Notes under the pieces: generated by a model
Seen by the model: the letters and a program-made list of their open reading frames with translations, nothing else
Database searches by the model: none
What the model was told of the DNA's origin: nothing
Translations under genes and position numbers: made by a program
Origin: Beijerinckiaceae bacterium RH AL1
GTDB lineage: Bacteria; Pseudomonadota; Alphaproteobacteria; Rhizobiales; Beijerinckiaceae
Assembly: GCA_901457705.2 (NCBI GenBank)
Contig: LR590083.2
Span: 2,356,597-2,420,596, forward strand
Direction of reading: 5' to 3'
Length of the DNA stretch: 64,000 nt
In this document: piece by piece, positions 29,811 through 38,848 of the stretch
Position numbering within the stretch: position 1 is the stretch's first letter
How the letters are laid out: every line of letters starts with the position of its first letter

Positions 29811-31169
29811 TCAGGCGGCCGCGAGGCCCGCACGCGCGAGCGCGGCGGCCTGGCGGTCGGCCAGCGTCTCGGCGGAGAAATCCTCGATGAGCGCCTCGTA
29901 GAGGCGGTGGAAGTTGAGCTTGGCGTCGAGGTGCAGGAACACGCTGCCGAGCCCGATCGCCGCCCGGTCCATGAAGACGAACTCGCGCGGCACGGTCACG
30001 GGCCCCTTCTCGCGCAGCGCCTGGTGGAGCTGGAAGGCCTCGCGCCGCCCGTAGTGGCCCGGCGCGATGCCGTCGGCGACGGTGCGCACGCGGTCCTCGA
30101 GGAGCGGCGCGTAGATGAAGCGGGCCCAGATGTTCAGCGTCTCGATCAGGTCCTTGCGCAGGTTCTTGAAGCCCCAAAGCTCGTAGGCATGGACGATGCG
30201 CGCCTCGTCGTGGCTGAGGAAGCCGCGATAAAGCTCGACGACGCCCGCCGCGAAAGCCGCCGGGAAGATGCGGATGCAGCCGTAGTCGAGCAGGTTGATG
30301 CCGGCCGGCGTCCCCTCGCCGTCGCGCCAGACGGAATAGTTGCCGGGGTGGGGATCACCGTGGATCACGCCGTACCGCGCCATCGGGTACCACCAGGCCT
30401 CGAACATCGCCTCGGCGAGGCGGTTGCGGGTCGCCTCGTCCGCGCTTTTGAAGTCGAGCAGCTTCTCGCCGTCGAGCCACCCGAGCGTCAGCAGGCGGCG
30501 CGTCGAGAGATCGGAATGCACCGCCGGCACCCGCACGCGCGCGCTGTCGCGAAGGATGTCGCCGTAGAGAGCCGCATGCTTGGCCTCGCGGGCGTAGTCG
30601 AGCTCCTCGCGCAGCCGGTCGCCCAGCTCGAGCTTGATCTCGCGCGTGTCGATGGCGCTGGAGAACTGACGATGCAGCCCGAAAAGCACGTCGAGCTGCT
30701 TGAGGTCCGCCTCCACCGCGGACTGCATGTCGGGATACTGGAGCTTGCAGGCCAAAGGCGCACCTTCGGTCGTCGTCGCCTTGTGCACCTGGCCGAGCGA
30801 GGCGGCAGCCGCCGGGTTCAGGTCGAACGCGCCGAACCGCTGCCGCCAGTCGGCGCCGAGCTCGGCGATCATGCGGCGCTTGACGAAGGCGGCGCCCATC
30901 GGCGGCGCGTCGCTCTGCAGCGTCTGCAGCTCCTCGGCATACTCCGGCGGCAGCAGGTCGGGGATGGTCGCCATCATCTGCGCGACCTTCATCAGCGGCC
31001 CCTTGAGGCCGCCGAGCGCCTGGGTCAGCGCCGCCGCATCCCTGAGACGGCCGTCGCGGCCGAAGAGGCGGCCGCTCGCCATCCGTGCGGCGACGCCGCC
31101 CATGTTGGCGCCGACCCGGGCGTAGCGCGCGGCGCGTGCGGTAAAACGGTTTGCTTCGGAATCTGCCAT
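29811..31169 (-). CDS. ABC1/AarF/UbiB family atypical kinase
   Basis: A 452-residue ADCK-type protein. The family-specific K-x-x-Q element is GPLMKVAQMMATIPDLLP, followed by the phosphate-binding Lys in LACKLQYPDM, the catalytic loop IHGDPHPGNYSVW and the metal Asp in GINLLDYGCIRIF. Relatives support ubiquinone biosynthesis or quinone lipid handling. No membrane helix is obvious at the C terminus. It stands alone; the region between it and subunit IV shows nothing else. Confidence 0.9.
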   Translation of the reverse strand: MADSEANRFTARAARYARVGANMGGVAARMASGRLFGRDGRLRDAAALTQALGGLKGPLMKVAQMMATIPDLLPPEYAEELQTLQSDAPPMGAAFVKRRMIAELGADWRQRFGAFDLNPAAAASLGQVHKATTTEGAPLACKLQYPDMQSAVEADLKQLDVLFGLHRQFSSAIDTREIKLELGDRLREELDYAREAKHAALYGDILRDSARVRVPAVHSDLSTRRLLTLGWLDGEKLLDFKSADEATRNRLAEAMFEAWWYPMARYGVIHGDPHPGNYSVWRDGEGTPAGINLLDYGCIRIFPAAFAAGVVELYRGFLSHDEARIVHAYELWGFKNLRKDLIETLNIWARFIYAPLLEDRVRTVADGIAPGHYGRREAFQLHQALREKGPVTVPREFVFMDRAAIGLGSVFLHLDAKLNFHRLYEALIEDFSAETLADRQAAALARAGLAAA

Positions 31170-31234
31170 GGATGCTCGCTCGTCGGCGGTGAAGGTGGGA
31201 TCGAACGCCGCGAAGTCGATGGCGACATAAAAGC

Positions 31235-31762
31235 CTACAGGCCGCCGAGGGCGAGCCCGGCAAGGCCGCCGGCCGCGACGACGAGCAGCGGGTTGAGGCG
31301 GGTCGCCGCCAGCACCGCCGCCGCGGCAATCGTCACGCCCCAGGCCAGCGCGCCATGGTCGACCGCCCGCGCCACGATGACGCCCGCCGCCGCGACGAGG
31401 CCGACGCCGATCGGCGCCAGCCCATGCTCGAGCGCGACGTGCCAGCGCGCGTGGCCCGACTGCAGCCAGAGCTTCGTCACGCCGAAGGCGAGGACGCAGG
31501 ACGGCACCGCCATCGCGACGGTGGCGAGCAGCGCGCCGACGAGCCCCGCCGCCTGGTAGCCGATCAGGGTGGCGATCATCGTGTTCGGCCCCGGCGCCAC
31601 CTGGGCGATGGCGAAGCAGTCGGCGAACTGTGCCGCCGTCAGCCAGCCATGCTCGTGCACCGTCGCGAGCTGGAGCTGCGGCACGATAGTGTTGGCGCCG
31701 CCGAACGACAGGATCGAGGCCATGGCGAACACCATGACCAGCTCGTCGAGGCGGCCGTTCAC
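31235..31762 (-). CDS. chrA: Chromate transporter, second half (short-chain CHR)
   Basis: A 175-residue membrane protein with the CHR-domain signature LSFGGANTIVPQLQ and AQVAPGPNTMIATLIGYQ. Short-chain chromate transporters work as pairs of homologous halves in opposite membrane orientation; the partner lies directly upstream and its TGA stop overlaps this GTG start (GTGA). The family exports chromate by proton exchange, although many members lack a proven substrate. Confidence 0.88.
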   Translation of the reverse strand: MNGRLDELVMVFAMASILSFGGANTIVPQLQLATVHEHGWLTAAQFADCFAIAQVAPGPNTMIATLIGYQAAGLVGALLATVAMAVPSCVLAFGVTKLWLQSGHARWHVALEHGLAPIGVGLVAAAGVIVARAVDHGALAWGVTIAAAAVLAATRLNPLLVVAAGGLAGLALGGL

Positions 31763-32352
31763 GGCGCCGTTTCCGCGCTTGCCCCGTCGCAGCGGTGGCG
31801 CCACGCCCACAGAAAGCCGATCGGCGCGAGGCCTGCCACGGTGAGCCAGAGCGGCACGCGCAGCACGGCGGAGAGCGCGAAGGTCACGGCGGCAAGCACG
31901 ATCGGGGCCGCGGCCGTCATCACGTGGACGCCCTGCTTCCAGGCGACGGAAAGGGTCAGGCCGGCGGCGGCGCAGCTCATGCCGGAGAGCGCGTGGCGCA
32001 CCGCGGCCTCGTCGCGAAAGCGCAGGTAGAGCGCGCCGAGGACCAAAGCGACGAGCGCCGGCCCGGCGAGCAGCCCGCCGACCGCGGCGATCGCGCCGGC
32101 ACTGCCGCGGAAGCGCGTGCCGACGAAGACCGCCATGTTGACCTGGTTGGCGCCGGGCAGGATGCCGCAGATGGTCGAGGCGGAGAGGTACTCCTCCTCG
32201 GTGAGCCAGCGCTTCTCCTCGACGACGACGCGCTGCACCCAGGCGGCGAGGCCGCCGCCGAAGCTCTCGAAGGCCAGGGTCGAGAAGGTCAGCGCCAGCT
32301 CGCGGACCGTCGGCGCGACGGGGGCCTCGGCGGCCCCGGCCGCGTCACTCAT
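31759..32352 (-). CDS. chrA: Chromate transporter, first half (short-chain CHR)
   Basis: A 197-residue membrane protein, the other half of a split CHR pair: TFSTLAFESFGGGLAAWVQ, then EEYLSASTICGILPGANQVNMAVFVGTRFRG in two segments. It overlaps the phospholipase D-like gene upstream by 8 bases and the second CHR half downstream by 4, so the three genes form one transcription unit. The partnership with a PLD-like enzyme is unusual and has no clear explanation. Confidence 0.88.
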   Translation of the reverse strand: MSDAAGAAEAPVAPTVRELALTFSTLAFESFGGGLAAWVQRVVVEEKRWLTEEEYLSASTICGILPGANQVNMAVFVGTRFRGSAGAIAAVGGLLAGPALVALVLGALYLRFRDEAAVRHALSGMSCAAAGLTLSVAWKQGVHVMTAAAPIVLAAVTFALSAVLRVPLWLTVAGLAPIGFLWAWRHRCDGASAETAP

Positions 32353-33346
32353 GCTCGATCCCGTCGGAGTCCTTCGCGGCGATGGCGATGGTCCGCAGGT
32401 CGCAGTTCAGCGGGTTCGGCGGCTCGTACTTGCGCGCCTCGTGCCAGTCCGCCTCGAAGGTCGCGACGAGCGACTTCACCGCCGCCTTGTCGTCGAGCAC
32501 GATGCCGAGCTCGCGGCGGACGTCGAAGGCGTCCTTGTCGATGTTCATCGAGCCGACCATCGCCCGGTGCCCGTCGCCGATGATCATCTTGGCGTGGAGC
32601 TTCAGGTGGCGCTGCCGCCGCAGGTGCACGCCGGCCCGCGCCAGGATGCGCTGGTGGCTGAACGTCTCGAGGAGGTTGTCCTCCTCGATCCCGTGGTCGC
32701 CGCCGCAGAGGAGATGCACCTTCACGCCGCGGTCGCGCGCCTCGAGCACGTGATCGAGGATCGCCGAATCGTGGAATTTCGGGTGCTGGATCCACAGCTC
32801 GTGCCGCACCTCGTCGACGAAGCGGGCGAGGACGCAGCGGGCGTCTTGGTTGCCCCAGGCGAGCGGGCTGTTCTGCCGCAGCCAGAACGGCTCGGCCCTG
32901 CGGTCTGCCTCGAAGCAGGCGGCAACCTCGGCGATGATCGCGGAATCCTCGAGGAGGACGCCGTAGTCGCGCGTCTTGGTCAGGTACTTGTCGGAATAGT
33001 TGAAGGTCGAGATCAGGAGCCGCGTGCCGTCGATGATCATCGACTTCTCGTGCGAGATCTTGAAGCGCGGGCTGGTCCAGCCGACGTCGATCCCGGCGTC
33101 GCGGAAGCGCGCGAAGGTCGCGTCGTTGGGCCGCGCGCCGCTAGAGCGCACGGGGTTCAGCAGCACGACGACGTCGACGCCGCGGCGCTTCGCTGTGATG
33201 ACGGCCTCGATCAGCGACTCGCTGTCGAACTCGAACATCTTGATCCGCAGGCTTGCCCTGGCGCTGTCGATCAGCGCCTTGGGCGCGGCGCCGTCGTCCG
33301 GCATGGTGAGCAGCGTCACCGGCCCAGAGAAGGTCGGCTGGCTCAT
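32345..33346 (-). CDS. Phospholipase D-like protein with two HKD motifs
   Basis: A 333-residue protein with two catalytic HxKxxxxD motifs: ISHEKSMIIDGTRLLISTFN in the first half and LHAKMIIGDGHRAMVGSMN in the second. That places it in the PLD superfamily, which includes cardiolipin synthases, phosphodiesterases and nucleases. It has no signal peptide or membrane helix, unlike classical cardiolipin synthases, so it is probably cytosolic. It is the first gene of the unit with the chromate transporter halves. Confidence 0.85.
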   Translation of the reverse strand: MSQPTFSGPVTLLTMPDDGAAPKALIDSARASLRIKMFEFDSESLIEAVITAKRRGVDVVVLLNPVRSSGARPNDATFARFRDAGIDVGWTSPRFKISHEKSMIIDGTRLLISTFNYSDKYLTKTRDYGVLLEDSAIIAEVAACFEADRRAEPFWLRQNSPLAWGNQDARCVLARFVDEVRHELWIQHPKFHDSAILDHVLEARDRGVKVHLLCGGDHGIEEDNLLETFSHQRILARAGVHLRRQRHLKLHAKMIIGDGHRAMVGSMNIDKDAFDVRRELGIVLDDKAAVKSLVATFEADWHEARKYEPPNPLNCDLRTIAIAAKDSDGIEHE

Positions 33347-33437
33347 CGACCGGCCCCGCGCGACGCGCGTTTCGTCATGCTGCTCGCCCCCCTCGATGCG
33401 TCTTTGCTGTGTACGACAACCTCGGGCTGGCCGGCAA

Positions 33438-33857
33438 TCACGGCTCAGCTTCCATCGTGCGCTTGAAGGGCCAGGCGGTCAGCCCGCTCGCAAACAGCGC
33501 CCACCAGACGAAGACCGGCTGAAACAGCAGCCGCGGCGCGTGGTACCACCAGCTGTCCGGCAGCGGCGGCACGTGCACGTGCCAGAGCGCCTGGTAGACG
33601 TTGGCGGGGTAGACGCCGATCGCGTAGAGCGCGAGGCCGATCGCCGCCGCCTTGCGCAGCGGCGGCAGCAGGATGCCGATGCCGCCGGCGATCTCGGCGA
33701 GGCCGGTCAGGATCACCACCGTCGTCGGGAATGGGATCATCGGCGGCATGATCGGCAGGAATTTCTGCGCCGCCGCGATGTGCAGCAGGCCGAACGGGAT
33801 GAAGACCACCGCCGACAGCACGCGCGCCACCGCCTGGCCGCGCTCGATCCCCGTCAA
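33438..33857 (-). CDS. DoxX-like small membrane protein
   Basis: A 139-residue protein with four predicted membrane helices: RVLSAVVFIPFGLLHIAAAQ, then VVILTGLAEIAGGIGILLPP, AAAIGLALYAIGVYPANVYQ and the last around VFVWWALFASGL. The E-x-x-G-G-x-G in the second helix is typical of DoxX-like proteins. The family is implicated in redox or metabolite handling at the membrane; no specific role can be assigned. Confidence 0.75.
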   Translation of the reverse strand: MTGIERGQAVARVLSAVVFIPFGLLHIAAAQKFLPIMPPMIPFPTTVVILTGLAEIAGGIGILLPPLRKAAAIGLALYAIGVYPANVYQALWHVHVPPLPDSWWYHAPRLLFQPVFVWWALFASGLTAWPFKRTMEAEP

Positions 33858-33866
33858 GCCGCCTGC

Positions 33867-34106
33867 TCAGCTGTCGACATCGGCTTCCGGACGGTCGTCG
33901 CCGCGCGAGGTCTCGGTCTTCCACTTGCCGCTCGCGTCCTGGTACTGGATCGTCACGTCCTCGCCGCCGCGATGCTGCTCCTTGGCGGCGATCACGGCTG
34001 CGGCGTGCGCCTCTTCCCGCGTGCGGAACGTCTCGGAGTACACGTCGCCGAGCTTGTAGGCCCAGCCGCCGTCGTGCTCGACGATGTGGTAGTGGATCTC
34101 GGTCAT
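33867..34106 (-). CDS. DUF2188 domain protein
   Basis: A 79-residue protein of one DUF2188 domain: YHIVEHDGGWAYKLGDVYSE, then TREEAHAAAVIAAKEQHRGG and the conserved IQYQDASGKWKTE. Function unknown; members often carry a stress-related annotation. ATG 34106 starts the domain; an in-frame upstream extension would be Arg-rich. The stop is 9 bases from the DoxX-like gene, so both are probably cotranscribed. Confidence 0.75.
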   Translation of the reverse strand: MTEIHYHIVEHDGGWAYKLGDVYSETFRTREEAHAAAVIAAKEQHRGGEDVTIQYQDASGKWKTETSRGDDRPEADVDS

Positions 34107-34237
34107 CGCGCTCCTCGTCTCCGTGCTTTCGGAACAGGCGGCGAAGCGCTGCGGTTCCGAGAACCCGCGACGCAATGGCCAGCGGCGGTCGCTTGCGCTA
34201 ATCTTCGTGCCGCTCGAGCTTCGACGGGCCAGCGATC

Positions 34238-34825
34238 ATGACCGTCCATACCCGCCCCACCACGACCGTTGCCGCCGAAGGCCTGCCGCGCCGTCGCTTC
34301 ACCGTGACGGATGTCGAGGCGATGGTCGCGGCGGGTATCATGGAAGAGGACGAGCGGGTCGAGCTCATTGGCGGGGAGCTCGTGCCGATGTCCGCGAAGG
34401 GAAGCCGCCACGAGGTCATCAAGCTCGAGCTGCTCGAACGCTGGTACAGGTTGCCCCAGGAGACCTGCAGGCTCCTGCCCGAGACTATGTTCCGCCTCTC
34501 CGAGGACACCTATCTCGAGCCCGACGTCGTCGTCTTCGAACGCGCCGTCGGCCTCGCCGGCCTCGCAGGCGACACGGTCCTCCTCGTGGTCGAGATCGCC
34601 GATTCCTCGCTGCGCTACGACACCGGCCGCAAGGCCGCGCTCTACGCGAGCTTCGGCGTGCGCGAGCTTTGGGTCATCGATGCGGTGGCGCTGTCGGTTC
34701 ATGTCTTCCGCGACCCCTCCGCCGACGGCTACCGGACGACGTCGACCGTCCCCGCCGGTGAAACCGCGACGCCTGCGATCGCCCCCGGCGCCTTCGCGCT
34801 GCGGCTCGACGACCTCGGCATCTAG
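34238..34825 (+). CDS. Uma2 family protein (PD-(D/E)XK nuclease fold)
   Basis: A 195-residue Uma2/DUF820 protein with ERVELIGGELVPMSAKGSRH, the acidic YLEPDVVVFERA, VLLVVEIADSSLRYD and GRKAALYASFGVRELWVID. These contain the D, E-x-(I) and K positions of a restriction-type nuclease site. Most family members are uncharacterised and often multi-copy in cyanobacteria and proteobacteria. Divergent from the DUF2188 gene. Confidence 0.8.
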   Translation: MTVHTRPTTTVAAEGLPRRRFTVTDVEAMVAAGIMEEDERVELIGGELVPMSAKGSRHEVIKLELLERWYRLPQETCRLLPETMFRLSEDTYLEPDVVVFERAVGLAGLAGDTVLLVVEIADSSLRYDTGRKAALYASFGVRELWVIDAVALSVHVFRDPSADGYRTTSTVPAGETATPAIAPGAFALRLDDLGI

Positions 34826-34905
34826 CGTCGCATCTCCGGCAACGGTAATATAACCGGAGCGCACCGGCAAGGGTTGCTCGCCACGCCGCTTCAGACAGTC
34901 CGCAC

Positions 34906-35062
34906 CCGCGGATGTCGGCGAGCGCCGACACCCATCCTTGCCATTGTCGGCGCCCGCCAAACCCGGAGAGGACCAAAGTCGGCGATCGCCGACCCCGGCG
35001 AGGACCTTTGTCGGCGCGTGCCGACACACGTTGCGCAGTGTCGCCGCTCGCCGACATCGCGG
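34906..35062. repeat. Periodic palindrome array bounded by inverted repeats
   Basis: Five copies of GTCGGCG-N2-CGCCGAC (16 bases, three of them with one to three changes) start at 34914, 34946, 34978, 35010 and 35040, a spacing of 32, 32, 32 and 30 bases. The second and third spacers share CCCGG.GAGGACC. The outer ends (34906-34931 and 35038-35062) are inverted copies of each other with one mismatch and one indel. The array ends 94 bases before the ABC-F start. The rest of the gap, 34826-34905 and 35063-35156, shows no other element. It is not a CRISPR: units are palindromes and spacers are partly shared. Confidence 0.8.
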
Positions 35063-35156
35063 CACCCGCGATGTTCGATCGCGCCCTGCCAGCCCGGCGT
35101 GGCAGCCCTGCCCAGCCGCGCTTGCCATCCCTGGCGGCGCGCGCCACAAGCGGCAG

Positions 35157-37001
35157 GTGCTGCATATCAACGACATCACGCTCCGGCTCGGGTCCCGCGT
35201 GCTCTTCGACCAGGCGTCGGCCGCGCTGCCGGAGGGCGCGCGTATCGGCCTCGTCGGCCGCAACGGCACCGGCAAGACCACGCTCTTCAAGATGATCGCC
35301 GACGAGCTGGCGCCCGACCTCGGCTCGCTCACGCTGCCGAAGCACCGCCGGCTCGGTCGCGTCGAGCAGGAGGCGCCTGGCGGCCCCGGCTCGCTCATCG
35401 ACTTCGTGCTGGCCGCCGACACCGAGCGCGCGCAGCTGATGACGGAGGCGGAGACCGCGACCGACCCGCACCGCATCGCCGAGATCCAGACCCGCCTCGT
35501 CGACATCGAGGCGCATGCCGCGCCGTCGCGCGCCGCCCGCATCCTCGCCGGCCTCGGCTTCGATTTCGCGGCGCAGGCGCGCCCGCTCTCCTCCTTCTCC
35601 GGCGGCTGGCGCATGCGCGTCGCGCTCGCCGCCGTGCTGTTCGCACAGCCCGACCTGCTGCTGCTCGACGAGCCGACCAACTATCTCGATCTCGAGGGCA
35701 CGCTCTGGCTGATCGACTACCTGCAGCGCTACCCCGCGACGATCATCGTCATCAGCCACGATCGCGACATGCTGGACGCCGTGTGCGACCACATCCTGCA
35801 TCTGAACCACTGCAAGCTGACGCTGTGGAGCGGCAACTACTCGTCGTTCGAGACGCAGCGGCGCGAGCAGCAGGCGATCGAGGCGAAGCACAAGAAGAAG
35901 CAGGACGAGCAGCGCAAGCACATGCAGGCCTTCGTCGACCGCTTCCGCGCCTCGGCGACCAAGGCCTCGCAGGCGCAGTCGCGCCTCAAGGCGCTGGCCA
36001 AGATGGAGCCGGTGACGGCGCTGGTCGACGGCGAGGTGCTGCCGTTCCACCTGCCCTCGCCGGAAAAGCCGCTGCGGCCGCCTATCGTCGCGATGGACAA
36101 GGTGTCCGTCGGCTACGACGGCAAGGCGATCCTCAGGAACCTGAGCCTGTCGATCGCCGACGACGACCGCATCGGCCTGCTCGGCTCGAACGGCAACGGC
36201 AAGTCGACCTTCGCCAAGCTCGTCGCGGCGCGCCTCGAGGCGATGGACGGCGAGCTCCGGCGCTCGTCGAAGCTCGACGTCGGCTTCTTCGCGCAGCACC
36301 AGGTCGACGATCTCGACGAAGGTTCGACGCCCTACCAGTGCATCGCGCCGCTGATGAAGGGCGCGAGCGAGGCGCAGGTGCGCTCCAAATGCGCGCAGAT
36401 CGGCTTTCCCAACGTCAAGGCCGACACCAAGATCGCGCTCTTGTCGGGTGGCGAGAAGGCGCGGCTCTTGATGGGCCTCTCGACCTTCCACGCGCCGCAT
36501 CTCATCATCCTCGACGAGCCGACAAACCATCTCGACATCGACAGCCGCGCGGCGCTGATCGAGGCGATCAACGCCTACAAGGGCGCCGTGATCCTCGTCT
36601 CGCACGATCGCTACCTGCTCGATGCCTGCGCCGATCGCCTCTGGCTCGTCGCCGACGGCAGCGTGAAGGCCTTCGACGGCGACATGGACGACTACAAGGC
36701 TTTGATCCTCGGCACCGAGAAGCCGCGGCCCAAGGCGGAGAAGGCGCCGGCCCCGCCGCCGCAGCAGGCGAGGCAGAATCTCTCGCCGCGCAAGCGCCTC
36801 GCGCTGCTCGAGGAGAAGATCGCGCGCTTCGAGGGGCTGCTGGCGCGCGTCGACGCGGCGCTGGCCGACGGCGACGCCTTCCAGCGCGAGCCGGCCAAGG
36901 CCGCGCAGCTCGCGCGCCAGCGCGGCGAGCTGGCCGACGCGCTGGCGCAGGCCGAGGACGAGTGGCTGATGCTCTCGGCCGAGCAGGACGCCGCCGAATG
37001 A
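35157..37001 (+). CDS. ABC-F family ATPase
   Basis: A 614-residue protein of two ABC domains with no membrane part. The first has Walker A GRNGTGKTTLF, signature SSFSGGWRMRVALA and LLLLDEPTNYLD; the second GSNGNGKSTFAKL, LSGGEKARLLMGL and LIILDEPTNHLD. A Lys/Gln-rich linker (AKHKKKQDEQRKHMQAF) lies between, as in the YheS/Uup subgroup, and a coiled C-terminal tail follows. ABC-F proteins act on ribosomes, relieving stalls, or confer antibiotic resistance; the basic linker suggests a translation role. GTG 35157 is the most likely start. Its stop overlaps the AsmA-like start. Confidence 0.9.
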   Translation: MLHINDITLRLGSRVLFDQASAALPEGARIGLVGRNGTGKTTLFKMIADELAPDLGSLTLPKHRRLGRVEQEAPGGPGSLIDFVLAADTERAQLMTEAETATDPHRIAEIQTRLVDIEAHAAPSRAARILAGLGFDFAAQARPLSSFSGGWRMRVALAAVLFAQPDLLLLDEPTNYLDLEGTLWLIDYLQRYPATIIVISHDRDMLDAVCDHILHLNHCKLTLWSGNYSSFETQRREQQAIEAKHKKKQDEQRKHMQAFVDRFRASATKASQAQSRLKALAKMEPVTALVDGEVLPFHLPSPEKPLRPPIVAMDKVSVGYDGKAILRNLSLSIADDDRIGLLGSNGNGKSTFAKLVAARLEAMDGELRRSSKLDVGFFAQHQVDDLDEGSTPYQCIAPLMKGASEAQVRSKCAQIGFPNVKADTKIALLSGGEKARLLMGLSTFHAPHLIILDEPTNHLDIDSRAALIEAINAYKGAVILVSHDRYLLDACADRLWLVADGSVKAFDGDMDDYKALILGTEKPRPKAEKAPAPPPQQARQNLSPRKRLALLEEKIARFEGLLARVDAALADGDAFQREPAKAAQLARQRGELADALAQAEDEWLMLSAEQDAAE

Positions 37002-38833
37002 GCGAGGGCGCCTCCACGCTCGCGACGAAGGCGGCGCCGCAGAAGGCGATGCTCAGGGCCGGCCTCGCGCTGCTCGTCGTGGTACTCCTGCTGATCGCCG
37101 GCGTCGCCGCGCCTTACGTCTTCAGCGGCACGACGCTCGAGGGCGAGGTGGCGGCGCAGCTCAAGGCGACCACCGGGCTCAAGCTCATCTCCAACGGCGG
37201 CGCGAGCTTCAACCTCTTGCCGACGCCGCACATCACCCTCACCGATGTCGTCTTGAAGCGGACGGACGGCGCGCTCGACATTGCGGCGGCCTCGCTCGAC
37301 GGCGAGGTGCGCTTCCTGCCGATGATCGTCGGCCGTCTCGAGCTCGCCTCGGCGACGCTGACGGCGCCGAAGATAACGCTCGATCTCGACGCCGGCGGCA
37401 TGACGCCGGACTCGACGATCGGCCGCGCCTTGCACGGCCTGGCGCCGGGCACCGACGGCGACAGCCGGCTCGGCAAGGTGTCGCTCGTCGACGGCAGCGC
37501 CGTGATCAAGACGAAAGGCCCGGCGCGCACGCCGAAGCTCGGCGACATCAACCTCGTCATCGACTGGCCCGACGTGAACTCGCCGGCGACGCTCACCGGA
37601 TCGCTGTCGATCGACGGCGAGGCGACCGACATCGCCGCCTGGGCCGCGCAACCCTCGGCGCTGCTGCGCGGCGACACCTCGCCGATCGCGCTGCGCGTCC
37701 ACGCCGCGCCGCTCGACGTCTCCGCCAACGGCGACCTCACGAGCACGAGCGTGACGCTGTTCAAGGGCCACATGGCGATGTCGGCGGCCTCGGTGCCGGC
37801 GCTGCTCGCGCGCTTCGGCGACCCGCGGCGGATGCTGGCGCCGTTCGCCAACGTCAGCCTGCGCGGCGACACGACGATCGCGGTCGACAACGACGACAAG
37901 ACAACGATCGACCTGCAGGCCCTGCAGCTCGATCTCGACGGCAACCGCTACGAGGGCACGCTCGCCTACGAGAGCGGCGACAAGCCGTCGCTCTCCGGCA
38001 CGCTCGCCACGGAGACGCTCGTGCTGGCGCCGTTCCTCTCCTCCGAGCCGAGCCTCGCCGACGCGCAGCATCGCTGGACGCGCAGCGCGCTCGTCGCGGG
38101 CGGCGGCGACCTCGTCAACTTCGACCTGCGCTTATCCGCGACGCACCTGCGCTGCGAGCCGTTCACGATCGACGACGCGGCGCTCTCCGTGATGACGCGC
38201 GGGCCGCGCACCGAGATCTCGCTGAACGAGGGGCGCGCCTACGGCGGCACGATCAAGGCGCGCGCCTCCGTCGGCGTCGCCAACGGCATCGTCAGCCTGC
38301 GCGGTGCCGGCACGGTCACCGATGCCGATGTGGCGGGGCTGAGCTGGGACGCGCTCGGCCGCCAGGTCGCGGCCGGCCTCGTCTCCGGCTCGCTCAACAT
38401 CGACACCTCCGGCGACAGCCCGGCGGCGCTGATGGCGCATCTGCAGGGCTGGACCAAGCTGCACGCGCACGACGGCGAGATCTCGGGGCTCGATCTCGGG
38501 CGCGGGCTGCAGGCGCTTGCGGCCCAGCACAGCGCGACGTCGCTCGCCGCCTTCCGGCGCGGCCGCACGCCCTACAGCGACATCGCGCTCGACCTGCGCC
38601 TCGCCGACGGCGTCGCGACGATCGAGAGCGGCACGATGACGGGGTCCGCAGCCGTCGTCGGCATGACGGGCACCGCCGACATCGGCAACCGCGGGCTCGA
38701 CCTCGCCGCCACCGCCGCCAAGCCCGACGATCCGCGACCGGCCGACGCGCTGTCGGTGGCGATCAAGGGCTCGTTCGACGCCCCCGCCGTCACGCCGCAG
38801 ATGGCGCCGCAGGCGACGCCGGGGCCGCATTAG
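36998..38833 (+). CDS. AsmA-like inner membrane protein
   Basis: A 611-residue protein with one N-terminal membrane helix (LALLVVVLLLIAGVAAPYVF) and a long periplasmic beta-rich body with the AsmA pattern (NLLPTPHITLTDVVL, LRFLP-like segments, and C-terminal GLDLGRGLQALAAQ). AsmA-like proteins probably bridge membranes and move phospholipid. ATG 36998 overlaps the ABC-F stop (ATGA). Confidence 0.82.
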   Translation: MSEGASTLATKAAPQKAMLRAGLALLVVVLLLIAGVAAPYVFSGTTLEGEVAAQLKATTGLKLISNGGASFNLLPTPHITLTDVVLKRTDGALDIAAASLDGEVRFLPMIVGRLELASATLTAPKITLDLDAGGMTPDSTIGRALHGLAPGTDGDSRLGKVSLVDGSAVIKTKGPARTPKLGDINLVIDWPDVNSPATLTGSLSIDGEATDIAAWAAQPSALLRGDTSPIALRVHAAPLDVSANGDLTSTSVTLFKGHMAMSAASVPALLARFGDPRRMLAPFANVSLRGDTTIAVDNDDKTTIDLQALQLDLDGNRYEGTLAYESGDKPSLSGTLATETLVLAPFLSSEPSLADAQHRWTRSALVAGGGDLVNFDLRLSATHLRCEPFTIDDAALSVMTRGPRTEISLNEGRAYGGTIKARASVGVANGIVSLRGAGTVTDADVAGLSWDALGRQVAAGLVSGSLNIDTSGDSPAALMAHLQGWTKLHAHDGEISGLDLGRGLQALAAQHSATSLAAFRRGRTPYSDIALDLRLADGVATIESGTMTGSAAVVGMTGTADIGNRGLDLAATAAKPDDPRPADALSVAIKGSFDAPAVTPQMAPQATPGPH

Positions 38834-38848
38834 GCCGCCACTAGGCCG

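Noticed and set aside
34914-35055. CRISPR array
   Set aside because: Regular spacing is present but units are 16-base palindromes, spacers are 14-16 bases and two of them are near copies, and no cas genes are near.
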